A stretch of DNA of 57,711 bases from Mastigocoleus testarum BC008. Its GTDB lineage: Bacteria > Cyanobacteriota > Cyanobacteriia > Cyanobacteriales > Nostocaceae. The translations under genes were made by a program, and so were the position numbers. The notes under the pieces are model-generated. The model was not told the DNA's origin. It saw only the letters and a program-made list of their open reading frames with translations, and did not search any database. Position 1 is the first letter of the stretch, and each line of letters begins with the position of its first letter. Positions 34,122-44,400 of this stretch are shown piece after piece. The DNA lies in the NCBI RefSeq assembly GCF_001456025.1, contig NZ_LMTZ01000147.1, positions 1 to 57,711 on the forward strand. Direction: 5' to 3'.

Positions 34122-34370
34122 GGATAATCAAAGCTACCGATACAATAAGTTAGAAAATAAAATATCGAGAGAAGTAAAGAATTAAAAAAATTTGTCACAA
34201 GCAATAAAAAATGATTTTTTTGAGAAAAATTACTATATTTCCCATATTAAACCTGCAGTAGAAAATTTTGATATTGTTTATTTAATACTCGTAGCACTTA
34301 TTTACTTTTTTCACAAAACTAGTAACACTGGATAGACATACAAAAGTATTCATAATTATTCGGTGTTTGT

Positions 34371-35831
34371 ATGAGCCTCTGCATCAACCCACGCTGCTTT
34401 GCTCCTGATAACAATCTTAATATGCAGTTTTGTCAGGCTTGCGGTTCGGAATTATTACTAAAAGGACGCTTCCGAGTTGTGCGCGAGTTAGGGGGTGGTG
34501 GCTTTGGTAAAACTTACGAACTGATAGATAATACTGGTAAAATCAAGGTACTGAAAGTTTTAATTGATAACGGTCCTAAAGCAGTAGAGTTATTTGAACG
34601 AGAAGCAGAAGTACTAAGCCTTTTAGATCATCCAGGTATCCCTAAAGTGGAGAAAGATGGTTACTTTCTTTATGTACCAAGAAATAGCAAGAGAAATTTA
34701 CACTGCTTGGTAATGGAGAAAATTGAAGGTTTAACTTTGCATAAATATTTAAAGCAGCAGGGGAATAGACCTATCGATCCAGAATTAGCTATCAAATGGT
34801 TACGAGAATTAACAATCATTTTGCAGCAGCTACATAACCAACACTTTTTCCATCGCGATATTAAGCCTACTAATATAATGTTGCGGACTGATGGACATTT
34901 AACACTGATTGACTTTGGTACAGTTCGACAAGTTACCAGAACTTACGTTGCAAAAAAAGCTGTTGGTGATGTTACTGGTATTATTTCTTCTGGTTATACC
35001 CCGTTAGAACAAATTAACGGTCAAGCAGTACAGCAATCAGATTTTTTTGCTCTGGGACGCACATTTATTTATTTATTAACTGGTAAAGATCCCAATAAAT
35101 TTTATAACCCATATACAAATATATTAGAGTGGCGTGATGTTGTACCTGGTATATCACTTAAGTTTGCAGATCTTCTCGATTGGATGATGGCTGTTTCAGC
35201 AGTTAAACGTCCACAAAATACTCAGGTAATTTTGCAGACACTGGGAGAAATTGATGGAGTTTTTCCCCCAGAAGTTAATGTTAAACCCTCAACAAATAGC
35301 CTCATACATCAATTTAGTCCAGTAATAGTAAATGTTAAATATGCTAGTTTATTGGAACGCTTTTGGGCATTTACAATTGATTTAATTATTCTATTTTTCA
35401 TTGGTAATGTTATTGGCGTTCTATCACCCTTTGTTTTATCTTTCATTGGTATTCCTGTCAGAGATGATGACATTCATACTTCCCTATGGATGGGTTCAGT
35501 TGGATGGTTTTCTGGAACAATTGGTTTATTAATCGATAATGAACTAGAAAAGACAATTGCCACTATCTTTGGAATCGTTATCAATTGGCTTTATTTTACG
35601 TTGTTTGAAAGCTCTACGAAACAAGCTACTCCCGGCAAACAAATCCTAAATATTAATGTCACGAACTCAAGTCAAGAAAAAATTTCTTTACTCCAAGCAA
35701 ATATTCGATATTTTGCGAACATTATATCTACAGCTACGCTGATGTTAGGATATGTTCTTGCTGCATTCAGCCTTCAAAAACAAGCTTTACATGATAAGAT
35801 ATCTAGTACTTTTATTATAAAAAAAAGATAA
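34371..35831 (+). CDS. Ser/Thr protein kinase with N-terminal Cys4 motif and RDD membrane domain (copy 1)
   Basis: This 486-aa protein begins with a four-cysteine zinc-ribbon-like motif (CINPRC...FCQACGSELL). The kinase has glycine loop LGGGGFGKTYEL, Lys in KVLKVLI, catalytic loop FHRDIKPTNIML, DFG in LIDFGTVRQV, and GYTPLEQINGQ. An RDD-type domain with several membrane helices (about 320-486, YASLLERFWAFTIDLIILFFIGN ... TPGKQILNINV) replaces the usual WD40 or TPR output. The predicted site is the cytoplasmic membrane with the kinase in the cytosol. It is followed 129 bases later by a paralogue of the same architecture, indicating tandem duplication. Substrates unknown. Confidence 0.92.
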   Translation: MSLCINPRCFAPDNNLNMQFCQACGSELLLKGRFRVVRELGGGGFGKTYELIDNTGKIKVLKVLIDNGPKAVELFEREAEVLSLLDHPGIPKVEKDGYFLYVPRNSKRNLHCLVMEKIEGLTLHKYLKQQGNRPIDPELAIKWLRELTIILQQLHNQHFFHRDIKPTNIMLRTDGHLTLIDFGTVRQVTRTYVAKKAVGDVTGIISSGYTPLEQINGQAVQQSDFFALGRTFIYLLTGKDPNKFYNPYTNILEWRDVVPGISLKFADLLDWMMAVSAVKRPQNTQVILQTLGEIDGVFPPEVNVKPSTNSLIHQFSPVIVNVKYASLLERFWAFTIDLIILFFIGNVIGVLSPFVLSFIGIPVRDDDIHTSLWMGSVGWFSGTIGLLIDNELEKTIATIFGIVINWLYFTLFESSTKQATPGKQILNINVTNSSQEKISLLQANIRYFANIISTATLMLGYVLAAFSLQKQALHDKISSTFIIKKR

Positions 35832-35960
35832 GTTTACGATCAAAGAGTTTTTTTATACTTGTTATGTTGTTAATTTAATACTTTAAGTTACTGATTTACT
35901 TTTGACACAAAGGTCGTAACACTATAGACACACAAAAAATTAGCAATATCAAGTATCCTT

Positions 35961-37445
35961 ATGAGCATCTGCATTAATCCGCATTGCTCCGAGCGTAATA
36001 ATCATCGTGACATGCTATTTTGTCGAACCTGTGGTTCGGAATTGTTGTTACAGGGATCCTATCGGGTCAAAACTAAGCTAGGGGGTGGTGGTTTTGGCGA
36101 AACCTATGAATTGGCAGACAAAAATGGTAAACGTAAAGTATTAAAAGTCTTAATAGATGAGCGTCCCAAAGCAATAGAGTTATTTAAACGGGAGGCTGAG
36201 GTACTAAAGGTTTTAAATCATCCGGGTATTCCCAAAGTTGAAGAAAACGGATATTTTCTCTATCTTCCCCGCAACACTCAAAAACATTTGCACTGTTTGA
36301 TTATGGAGAAGATTGAGGGCTTGAATTTATCTAAGTATATTCAACAACAGGAAAACAAGCCAATACATCCCAAGTTAGCTCTTACATGGCTAAGAGAATT
36401 AACACTTATTTTACAAGAAGTACACAGCCAACACTTTTTTCATCGCGATATTAAACCTTCCAACATTATGTTGCGAGCTGATGGACGTTTGGCGCTAATT
36501 GATTTTGGTACGGTGCGAGAAGTAACTAAAACTTATGTTGCAAAAAAGGCTGCTGGAGATATTACAGGAATTATTTCATCTGGTTATACTCCAATAGAAC
36601 AAATTAATGGTCAAGCGGTACAACAATCAGACTTTTTTGCTTTGGGACGTACATTTATTTATTTATTAACAGGTAAGTCTCCAAGTCAATTATACGAACC
36701 ATGTACGAACGTATTAGAGTGGCGCTATCTAACGCCTGAAATTTCACCGGAATTTGCAGATATCCTTGATGAAATGATGGCGCATTCTGCATATCAACGC
36801 CCGAAAAACACCCAGATAATTTTACAAAAATTGGATGCAATAGATACAGCTTTACCTTCAGCAATAAATGTTAAGCGTTTAACTAAAAAAGCAGTTAAGC
36901 AAGAATCTCAAATTAAAAAAGGTATTAGATATGCTAACGCTTGGATGCGGTTTTTAGCTTATTTAACCGATCTAATTATATTATTTTTTATTGGTATATT
37001 TTTCGGTGGTTGTGCGGCATATTTAGCATATTCAACAGGATTTATAACTGAGTCGGAGAATTTATTTGATATCGGAGGAATCGTATGGATAAGTTCAGTC
37101 TGTGGATTTTTTCCTATTCTTTTTAGTTTAATAACATCTCCTGAGGAAATAGGTACAATAGATATCGTTGCCAGTTTATTTGGAATCATAATTAATTGGC
37201 TTTATTTTATTTCATTTGAAATGTCTGCTAAAAAAGCCACTCCGGGAAAGCAATCTTTAGACATTCATATAACTGACTTAAGTCAAAATAAAATTTCATT
37301 TGTCCAAGCTAATATTCGGTATTGGACTAAATCATTATCTATATCTTTATTGATGATTGGATTTTTGATAACTGCTTTCACACGAAAAAGACAAGGTTTA
37401 CATGATATTTTTGCAAAAACTATTATCACAAAAAAATTTAATTAA
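35961..37445 (+). CDS. Ser/Thr protein kinase with N-terminal Cys4 motif and RDD membrane domain (copy 2)
   Basis: This 494-aa paralogue of the preceding kinase has the same order of parts: Cys4 motif CINPHC...FCRTCGSELL, kinase with LGGGGFGETYEL, FHRDIKPSNIML, LIDFGTVREV and GYTPIEQINGQ, then RDD membrane helices (MRFLAYLTDLIILFFIGIFFGG ... TPGKQSLDIHI). All catalytic residues are kept. Similarity to copy 1 is very high through the kinase domain and lower in the membrane tail, so the two may sense different signals. The 5' flanks of both genes also share similar sequence (AGTTACTGATTTACTTTTG-like and AACACT), as expected for a segmental duplication. Confidence 0.92.
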   Translation: MSICINPHCSERNNHRDMLFCRTCGSELLLQGSYRVKTKLGGGGFGETYELADKNGKRKVLKVLIDERPKAIELFKREAEVLKVLNHPGIPKVEENGYFLYLPRNTQKHLHCLIMEKIEGLNLSKYIQQQENKPIHPKLALTWLRELTLILQEVHSQHFFHRDIKPSNIMLRADGRLALIDFGTVREVTKTYVAKKAAGDITGIISSGYTPIEQINGQAVQQSDFFALGRTFIYLLTGKSPSQLYEPCTNVLEWRYLTPEISPEFADILDEMMAHSAYQRPKNTQIILQKLDAIDTALPSAINVKRLTKKAVKQESQIKKGIRYANAWMRFLAYLTDLIILFFIGIFFGGCAAYLAYSTGFITESENLFDIGGIVWISSVCGFFPILFSLITSPEEIGTIDIVASLFGIIINWLYFISFEMSAKKATPGKQSLDIHITDLSQNKISFVQANIRYWTKSLSISLLMIGFLITAFTRKRQGLHDIFAKTIITKKFN

Positions 37446-37779
37446 CTCGTTTATTTATTTTGAGAAATATTTAGCTAAAATAGTAAAAATTATTCTCTAA
37501 AAAAACAAATAATAATCAATATTCAAGAAGTATATTTTAGATAAAATAACAATATATCTGATAATCATTAATTTGATAATATTGGTGTTAATTAAACAGA
37601 TTAAATAATTACTGTTAAATCTATAGATACAAAAATTAATACAAATCTAATTAAGTTCATAAAAATTACACTTTTGATAATACTTTCTATTTTGAATAAA
37701 TCTCGTAAAAAAAAGCAAATCTCAAAATATTTAGTGTAAGAATATATATGTTTAAGAAGTTAAGACGGTCGGTGTAGGA
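37446..37779. other. AT-rich intergenic stretch without gene
   Basis: This is a 334-base, very AT-rich gap between the second kinase and the FAD oxidoreductase gene. I see no supported ORF, hairpin with T-run or repeat in it. Confidence 0.6.
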
Positions 37780-39114
37780 ATGAAGGAAAATCATGCGATT
37801 GTTATAGGTGGTAGTATAGCTGGAATGCTAGCAGCAAGAGTGCTTGCCGATAGTTTCAGTTCGGTTACAATCCTGGAAACAGACAAATTACCCGACAAAC
37901 CCGATCGTCGTAACGGGGTCACACAGTCTTTGCAACCACACATTTTATTTGCTAAAGGTTTCAGAATTCTAGATACTTTATTTCCTGGAATTGGCAAAGA
38001 CCTTGCAGATGTTGGCGCATTACCGATAGACTGGCCAAGAGAATTTCATCTGTTAATGAAGAATGGAGAATGGGGCACAACAGTAGATTCTCCAACTGAT
38101 ATAACTTCCGTCACTTGTTCTCGCCCATTATTAGAATGGACAATTAGACGCAGGTTGGCAAAATTTTCCCAAATAAAGTTTGTAGAAGAATCTCGCGTCA
38201 CTGGGTTGCTCGCAAATCCTTGTAAAACTCAAATTTGTGGTGTAACAGTTTTACAATCAGTTAATGGAGCTAAACAAGAGCAGCGTTTAATGGCAAAACT
38301 AGTAGTAGATGCTAGCGGACGTCATTCTCAAACACCTTCTTGGTTGGAAAGTTTAGGCTTTAACCCCCCAACAGAAACTGTAATCAACCCATTTTTGGGT
38401 TATGCAACGCGTCGTTACAAACAACCTGAAAATTTTGCAGATGACTGGAAATTAATCTTAATTTCCCATTCTCCTCCTAATGCAACTCGCTTAGGGTATT
38501 TAGCAAAAATCGAGAATGGCGAATGGATTGCAACTTTGGGAGGTTATGGAAAAGATTTCCCTCCTGCAGATGAACCTGGTTTTCTAGATTTTGCTCGCAG
38601 TCTACCTTCAGACAAATTTTATCAAGCGATCGCACATGCGGAACCTACATCACCTATTCATGGTTATCGTGACACTGCTAACCGGTTACGTCACTATGAA
38701 AAAATAAAAATGCCTAAAGGCTTTGTATGTTTGGGTGATGCAGTTTGCGCTTTGTGTCCAGTTCACGGTCAAGGGATGACAGTTAGTGCATTATCAGCAT
38801 TGGTATTGCAAAAATGGTTGCAAAATCCAAAATCGAATTTCCAAAAAAGTTTAGCTCAAAGTAACTCGCAACATTGGAATTCTGCAACAAATAAAGATTT
38901 GCTTTTTCCCACTACAGTTACAACCATGGGTTACGGTAAACAAACTAAGTTACCAAAAGTACTAAAATGGTATTCTGATAGCTTAGTGAAACTTGCACAT
39001 TCAGATCCTGATATTCTGTGTTTATTTGTAGAAGTATCTCAGTTGTTGAAATCCCCCTTTGCTTTATATCACCCGAAAATTATGTGGCGCGTACTGAGTC
39101 AGGGTTTGGTTTGA
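37780..39114 (+). CDS. FAD-dependent oxidoreductase (monooxygenase-like)
   Basis: This 444-aa flavoprotein has an N-terminal dinucleotide-binding motif VIGGSIAGMLAARVLADSFSSVTILE (GGSIAG variant of GxGxxG). A central segment VVDASGRHSQTPSWLESLG and a C-terminal FAD motif CLGDAVCALCPVHGQGMTVS follow. This pattern fits the group of aromatic-ring hydroxylase/geranylgeranyl-reductase-like enzymes (PHBH fold). No substrate can be read from the sequence. There is no signal peptide. The gene stands alone, followed by a repeat-rich intergenic region. Confidence 0.85.
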   Translation: MKENHAIVIGGSIAGMLAARVLADSFSSVTILETDKLPDKPDRRNGVTQSLQPHILFAKGFRILDTLFPGIGKDLADVGALPIDWPREFHLLMKNGEWGTTVDSPTDITSVTCSRPLLEWTIRRRLAKFSQIKFVEESRVTGLLANPCKTQICGVTVLQSVNGAKQEQRLMAKLVVDASGRHSQTPSWLESLGFNPPTETVINPFLGYATRRYKQPENFADDWKLILISHSPPNATRLGYLAKIENGEWIATLGGYGKDFPPADEPGFLDFARSLPSDKFYQAIAHAEPTSPIHGYRDTANRLRHYEKIKMPKGFVCLGDAVCALCPVHGQGMTVSALSALVLQKWLQNPKSNFQKSLAQSNSQHWNSATNKDLLFPTTVTTMGYGKQTKLPKVLKWYSDSLVKLAHSDPDILCLFVEVSQLLKSPFALYHPKIMWRVLSQGLV

Positions 39115-39198
39115 GTTGGGGACTGGGGACTAGGGACTAGCGATTGGTGATTTGGTTCAAACTAATGTTATTAGTTATTTTCATTAGTTTTGACATGT

Positions 39199-39228
39199 TG
39201 TAGAGACGTTGCATGCAACGTCTCTACA
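39199..39228. repeat. 30-bp perfect palindrome (TGTAGAGACG...CGTCTCTACA)
   Basis: The 30 bases are self-complementary end to end, centred on GCATGC (39211-39216). The arms match the TAGAGACG arms of other dispersed inverted repeats in this window. Confidence 0.9.
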
Positions 39229-39272
39229 GGGTTTTGTGGAAAAAAGCTACCAAAATGAATGGAACAAAGCAC

Positions 39273-39520
39273 TAGTTAGGGCTTGCTGTTCGCATAGCGT
39301 AGCGTTAGCTAAAAAAGTAGAGTTTCGCGAATCCAGAAGCCACACAGCTTGCAAAATATTAGTTTCATCCCGCTTGTTTCTAATTTACCCAGGGATATCA
39401 AGGACTAAAGTGCAAGGTTTTTGAGACTATAAACGTTATTTTCTTGCACTTGTTTAGTACAAAAAACCTTAAAACCCTTGCCTGTTATGGCTTTCAATTT
39501 TATTCAGCAAGCCCTAGTTA
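39273..39520. mobile_element. MITE-like element with terminal inverted repeats and target duplication
   Basis: GGGCTTGCTG (39279-39288) and its exact complement CAGCAAGCCC (39505-39514) bound 236 bases and are flanked on both sides by the direct repeat TAGTTA (39273-39278 and 39515-39520). No transposase is encoded; the short ORF inside has no support. An internal pairing, ACTAAAGTGCAAG with CTTGCACTTGTTTAGT, lies in the right half. This layout fits a non-autonomous element mobilised by an IS elsewhere in the genome. Confidence 0.55.
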
Positions 39521-39703
39521 ACTTTTGAGTTTTGTGTTTTGTGTTTTGATTTTTGTGTAATACTGTGTTACTCGTTAGCATATGCCTAAAGAGTTTAACT
39601 GAAACGTATTACCCCTAAATCCTTGGAAAGGGGGACTTTGAAACAAACTCCAAATTCCTAATTCCCACTCCCCAATCCCCAACCCCAAATCCCCAGTCAA
39701 ATT

Positions 39704-40867
39704 ATGAAACGCCCTATCTACCTCGACTGTCACGCAACTACCCCAGTTGATGAACGGGTAGTTGCTGCGATGTTACCGTATTTTACGGAGCATTTTGGTA
39801 ATCCTTCTAGTATCAATCATATCTATGGTTGGGAGACGGAAGCTGCTGTCAAGAAAGCACGGGAAGTCTTAGCAGGAGCTATTAATGCTACACCAGAGGA
39901 GATTGTTTTTACCAGTGGTGCAACGGAAGCAAATAATTTAGCTATTAAAGGTGTAGCAGAAACATATTTTCAAAAGGGTCAGCATATTATTACTGTCTCC
40001 ACAGAACATAGTGCAGTAATTGATCCCTGTAATTACCTTAAATCTCTGGGATTTGAAATCACTTTTCTTCCTGTTCAAACAGATGGATTAATTAATCTCA
40101 AGCAGTTAGAAGAAGCTTTCCGCGATGATACCGTTTTGGTGTCCGTTATGGCGGCAAATAATGAGATTGGAGTATTACAAGCATTAGCAGAAATTGGGAA
40201 AATCTGCAGGGAACGTAACGTATTATTTCACACTGACGCCGCCCAAGCCCTTGGTAAAATAGCTTTGGATGTCGAGTCAATGAATATTGATCTGATGTCA
40301 ATGACAGCCCATAAGTTATATGGACCTAAAGGTATTGGTGCGCTGTATGTTCGTCGTCGTAACCCCAGAGTTAAGGTTGCACCACAATTACATGGTGGAG
40401 GACACGAACGGGGAATGCGATCAGGTACTTTATATACACCCCAAATAGTTGGTTTTGCGAAAGCTGTAGAGATTGCTTTACAAGAACAAACTACAGAATG
40501 CGAACGTTTAACTCACCTCAGAGAAAGTTTATGGAAAAAGCTTTCCCAACTCGAAGGAATTCATCTGAATGGACATCCCACCCAAAGACTTCCAGGAAAT
40601 CTAAATGTCAGCGTTGAGGGAGTGGACGGAGCCGCATTACTATTAGGATTACAACCAGTGATGGCGGTATCTGCCGGTGCTGCTTGTTCTTCAACTAATA
40701 CTGCACCTTCCCATGTCTTGATGGCTTTGGGTCATTCAGAAAAACTGGCTTATGCTTCCATCAGGTTTGGGATTGGAAGATTCAATACCACTGAAGAAAT
40801 CAACCAAGTAGGAGAACACTTTGTCTCTACAGTTCAAAGTTTGCGCAAGCAAGCAAGTTTAGTTTGA
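39704..40867 (+). CDS. cysteine desulfurase (IscS/NifS family)
   Basis: This 387-aa PLP enzyme removes sulfur from cysteine for Fe-S clusters and thio-modifications. It shows YLDCHATTPVDERVVAAMLPYF, FTSGATEANNLAIKG, VSTEHSAVIDPC, the PLP-lysine motif MTAHKLYGPKGIGALY (Lys near 205), and the active-site loop VSAGAACSS (Cys near 327). The short loop places it in the IscS/NifS-like class rather than SufS. There are no adjacent nif or isc genes, so it is likely the housekeeping enzyme; which gene symbol fits cannot be decided here. Confidence 0.93.
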   Translation: MKRPIYLDCHATTPVDERVVAAMLPYFTEHFGNPSSINHIYGWETEAAVKKAREVLAGAINATPEEIVFTSGATEANNLAIKGVAETYFQKGQHIITVSTEHSAVIDPCNYLKSLGFEITFLPVQTDGLINLKQLEEAFRDDTVLVSVMAANNEIGVLQALAEIGKICRERNVLFHTDAAQALGKIALDVESMNIDLMSMTAHKLYGPKGIGALYVRRRNPRVKVAPQLHGGGHERGMRSGTLYTPQIVGFAKAVEIALQEQTTECERLTHLRESLWKKLSQLEGIHLNGHPTQRLPGNLNVSVEGVDGAALLLGLQPVMAVSAGAACSSTNTAPSHVLMALGHSEKLAYASIRFGIGRFNTTEEINQVGEHFVSTVQSLRKQASLV

Positions 40868-41099
40868 GATCATAAGTAGGTGGACAAAAATATTTACCGT
40901 CATTGCGAACAACGTGTTCGCGGAGCGCGTCCTCAGCAATCCCAAGCTCCTGCGATTGCGTCATTTCGCTTTGCTCCATATGCGCTTTGCGCACGCTACG
41001 CTAACGCAATGACATTGTGTAATTAATTCAGTCCAACTACTTAGTTACCTTGAAGTCACGATTCGATCGCAAGATATATAACTATACATCAATATAATT

Positions 41100-41224
41100 C
41101 AAAATAACCGGATTGCACTGCCTTGAATCAGTAAAATGCTCTGAGGAGAATTTTACACGACCAAACGACAAATTAACGCAAGTGTAACCAAACCTGTACT
41201 CGTATGAGTGTGGGTTTTTTTATT
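41100..41224 (+). ncRNA. possible small RNA ending in an intrinsic terminator
   Basis: In the 540-base gap before the LRR-Roco gene, a stem-loop GTAAAAT (41131-41137)/ATTTTAC (41150-41156) with loop GCTCTGAGGAGA is followed by a second hairpin. That second hairpin runs from AAACC at 41190 to GGGTTT at 41212 with inner ACTC/GAGT pairs, and ends in TTTTTTT. No ORF lies between, and the cysteine desulfurase stop is about 320 bases upstream, separated by dispersed GC-rich repeats (about 40905-41015). A stand-alone small RNA is possible; a plain distal terminator is the alternative. The 5' end is a guess. Confidence 0.35.
41188..41224 (+). terminator. rho-independent terminator
   Basis: The hairpin AAACC..ACTC-GTAT-GAGT..GGGTTT is followed by seven T residues. 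It ends whatever transcript enters from the left, either the possible small RNA or the cysteine desulfurase message, and isolates the LRR-Roco gene. Confidence 0.65.
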
Positions 41225-41405
41225 TCAAAAGTGGTAGATATGTAGCAGAGGCTGAGCCGCACCTGCGGTGAACACCGACACCGTAGGCTCTGCTACGTCT
41301 TTAAAGGAATTAGGAATGGAAATTTAACTTTTTACTTTTACACAGTCAAGCTAATAAATGGGTAAATCCGATATATTCTGAATAGATTTATTGTTATATG
41401 TACTA

Positions 41406-44400
41406 ATGACTACAGAAGAACTGCTACAAGTAATTGAAAGAGCAGCAAAAGAGGGGTGGACAGAATTAGACCTCTCCGGCAACAAATTGACAGAATTACC
41501 GCCTGAAATTGGTAAGCTAACTCAACTCAAAAAGCTGATTATTGGTAAATATGAGTATGACTTTCAAGAATTTATAGTTGTAGTTACTACCATCAGTAAC
41601 AAGTTGACTACCTTACCAACAGAAATTGGATTGCTAAATCAACTTGAATATCTTCAGATAGTCAGTAATCAACTCAGTAGTTTACCAGCAGAATTTGGAC
41701 AACTCACCAACTTGCAAACCCTCAACCTCATCGGAAATCAACTCAGTAGTTTACCAGCAGAATTTGGACAACTCACCAACTTGCAAACCCTCGATCTGAG
41801 CAATAATCAACTCAGTAGTTTACCAGCAGAATTTGGACAACTCACCAACTTGCAATCTCTCGATCTGAGCAGTAATCAACTCAGTAGCTTACCAGCACAA
41901 ATTGGACAACTCACCAACTTGCAATCTCTCGATCTGAGCAGTAATCAACTCAATAGCTTACCAGCACAAATTGAACAACTCACCAACTTACAGACCCTCA
42001 ATCTGAGCAATAATCAACTCAGTACTTTACCAGCACAAATAAAAAAACTCACCAACTTGCAATCCCTTGACCTCGGGGGTAATCAACTCAGTACTTTACC
42101 AGCACAAATTGGACAACTTACCAACTTGCAATCCCTTGACTTCAGGGGTAATCAACTCAGTACTTTACCAGCACAAATAAAAAAACTCACCAAACTTAAA
42201 AGACTCGATTTACGTGGGAATCCAGTTCCCGTTCCACCGGAAATTTTAGGACCAAAGGGACCATGGGGAGATCCGGGTGATGTTAAAGAAATCCTTGATT
42301 TCTATTTCCGGGTACAAGACCCCAATGAAACAGAACCCCTCTATGAAGCAAAATTACTGATTATTGGGGAAGGAGGAGCAGGTAAAACTTCTTTAGCTAA
42401 AAAAATTGAAGATGAAAACTACAAACTTGACTCTGATGAAAAATCAACAGAAGGAATTGACGTCATCCAATGGAAATTCCCACTCGACAACGGTAAAGAA
42501 TTTCGGGTTAATATCTGGGATTTTGGGGGTCAAGAGATCTACCATCAAACCCATCAGTTTTTTCTGAGCAAACGTTCCCTTTATGTTTTAGTTGCTGATA
42601 CCCGCAGAGAAAACACTAATTTTTACTGGTGGATGAAGGTCGCAGAACTTTTGAGCGATAAAAGTCCGATTTTGATTATTAAAAATGAAAAACAAGACCG
42701 CGATTGTGAAATAAATGCAGGGGAGTTACGGAAAGAGTTTAGTAATCTAAAAGAAGTTTTAGCAACGAACTTACAGACAAATCGTGGTTTAGCAGAAATA
42801 AAAGCAGAAATTCAAAACTACATTACCAGACTTCCCCATGTTGGGGACAAATCACCTTTACCAAAAATCTGGGTAAGAATCCGTTCCGCTTTAGATAACG
42901 ATTCTCGCAATTACATTAGTATTTACGAATATTACCAACTTTGCGAAATTAATAAATTAACTGACCGTCAAGACATGCTACGACTGAGTAGTTATTTACA
43001 TGACCTCGGTGTTTGTTTGCATTTCCAAGACGATCCAACCCTCAAACACTATGTAATACTCAAACCAGAATGGGGTACAACAGCAGTTTACAAAGTTCTA
43101 GATAATAAAACCGTCAAGCAAAATCTGGGATGTTTTACTCAAGAACAACTCGCAGATATTTGGAAAGATAGCGAATACGCTGATATGCAAGATGAATTGC
43201 TGCAATTGATGATGCGGTTTAAACTTTGCTACCCAATTCCAAATCGTCCTGGTAATTACATCGCACCACAATTACTCGATAATGAGAACTTACCTAATTA
43301 CACTTGGGATAAATCTTATAATCTGATCTTGCGCTACAAATATGAGTTTATCCCTAAAGGTATTATTACCCGCTTTATTGTAGAAACACACCCTTGGATT
43401 GAAGAACAAAAACTGGTTTGGAGAAGTGGTGTTGTTCTTAATAAAGACAAAACTCGTGCGGAAATCATAGAAAACTATAATCAAGGAAAAATTAAAATCA
43501 GCGTATCTGGAAACCGGAAAAAAGAATTACTCGCAGTCGTCACCCACGAGTTAGAAAAAATCCATAATTCTTTTGAACGCTTGAAATATCAAACTTTGGT
43601 TCCCTGTAACTGTAGAGAATGTGCGGGAAGTGAAAATCCTTATGCTTATCCTTTAGAAAATTTGCGTAAACGTTTAAATAGGGGTAGATATGAAATTGAG
43701 TGTGAAAACAGCTTTGAAATGGTTGATGTCCGGAGATTAATTGATGACGTGAATTTGTCAACTCAGCCAGAATATCGAGAATCTCAAGTCCAAAGTACAC
43801 CATTGCAACGAGAACTAGAAACCGAGAGAAACCAATCTTTGAAGACAAGTCAACTCATTATAAAGCATCAAGATTTTCAATATCAAGATTTTGAAATAAT
43901 AGTCGATCGCAACAAGAATATTCGCGCGTCCTCAGACCAGGGTGAGGTATCAGGTCAATTACTCTTGAAAATGGACGACATTGAATTGGAGTTAGAACTG
44001 ATTGAGTACAACAATAAAAATGACAAATTACTTAAAAAATTAGGAAAGAAACTTTACCAAGCACTTTTTCCCAACGATGTTAACGCTCAATTCCGAGCTA
44101 TAATTACAGGCGCACAAGCAAATAATTACAGCGTCCGCTTGCGTTTAATCTTTCAATCTCCCGACTTAGCCGCTCTTCCTTGGGAGTTTCTCTACTACGA
44201 AGGAACAAATACTTTTTTAGCAAACGACAAACAAACCGTAGTCTCCCGTTATATCGATCTTCCCCTACAGAAAGGCGAAATCAAAGCCGCTAATCTACCC
44301 CTCAAAATTCTGTTAGTCATCTCCACTCCCAGTGACTTAGCAAATTTAGACGCAACTGCTGAAGAAAACCTGATTCGAGAAGCACTGAAAAAATATATAG

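Noticed and set aside
39209..39424. 71-aa ORF between the FAD oxidoreductase and cysteine desulfurase genes
   Set aside because: It spans a palindrome and the left end of a MITE-like element; composition is not protein-like and there is no ribosome site.
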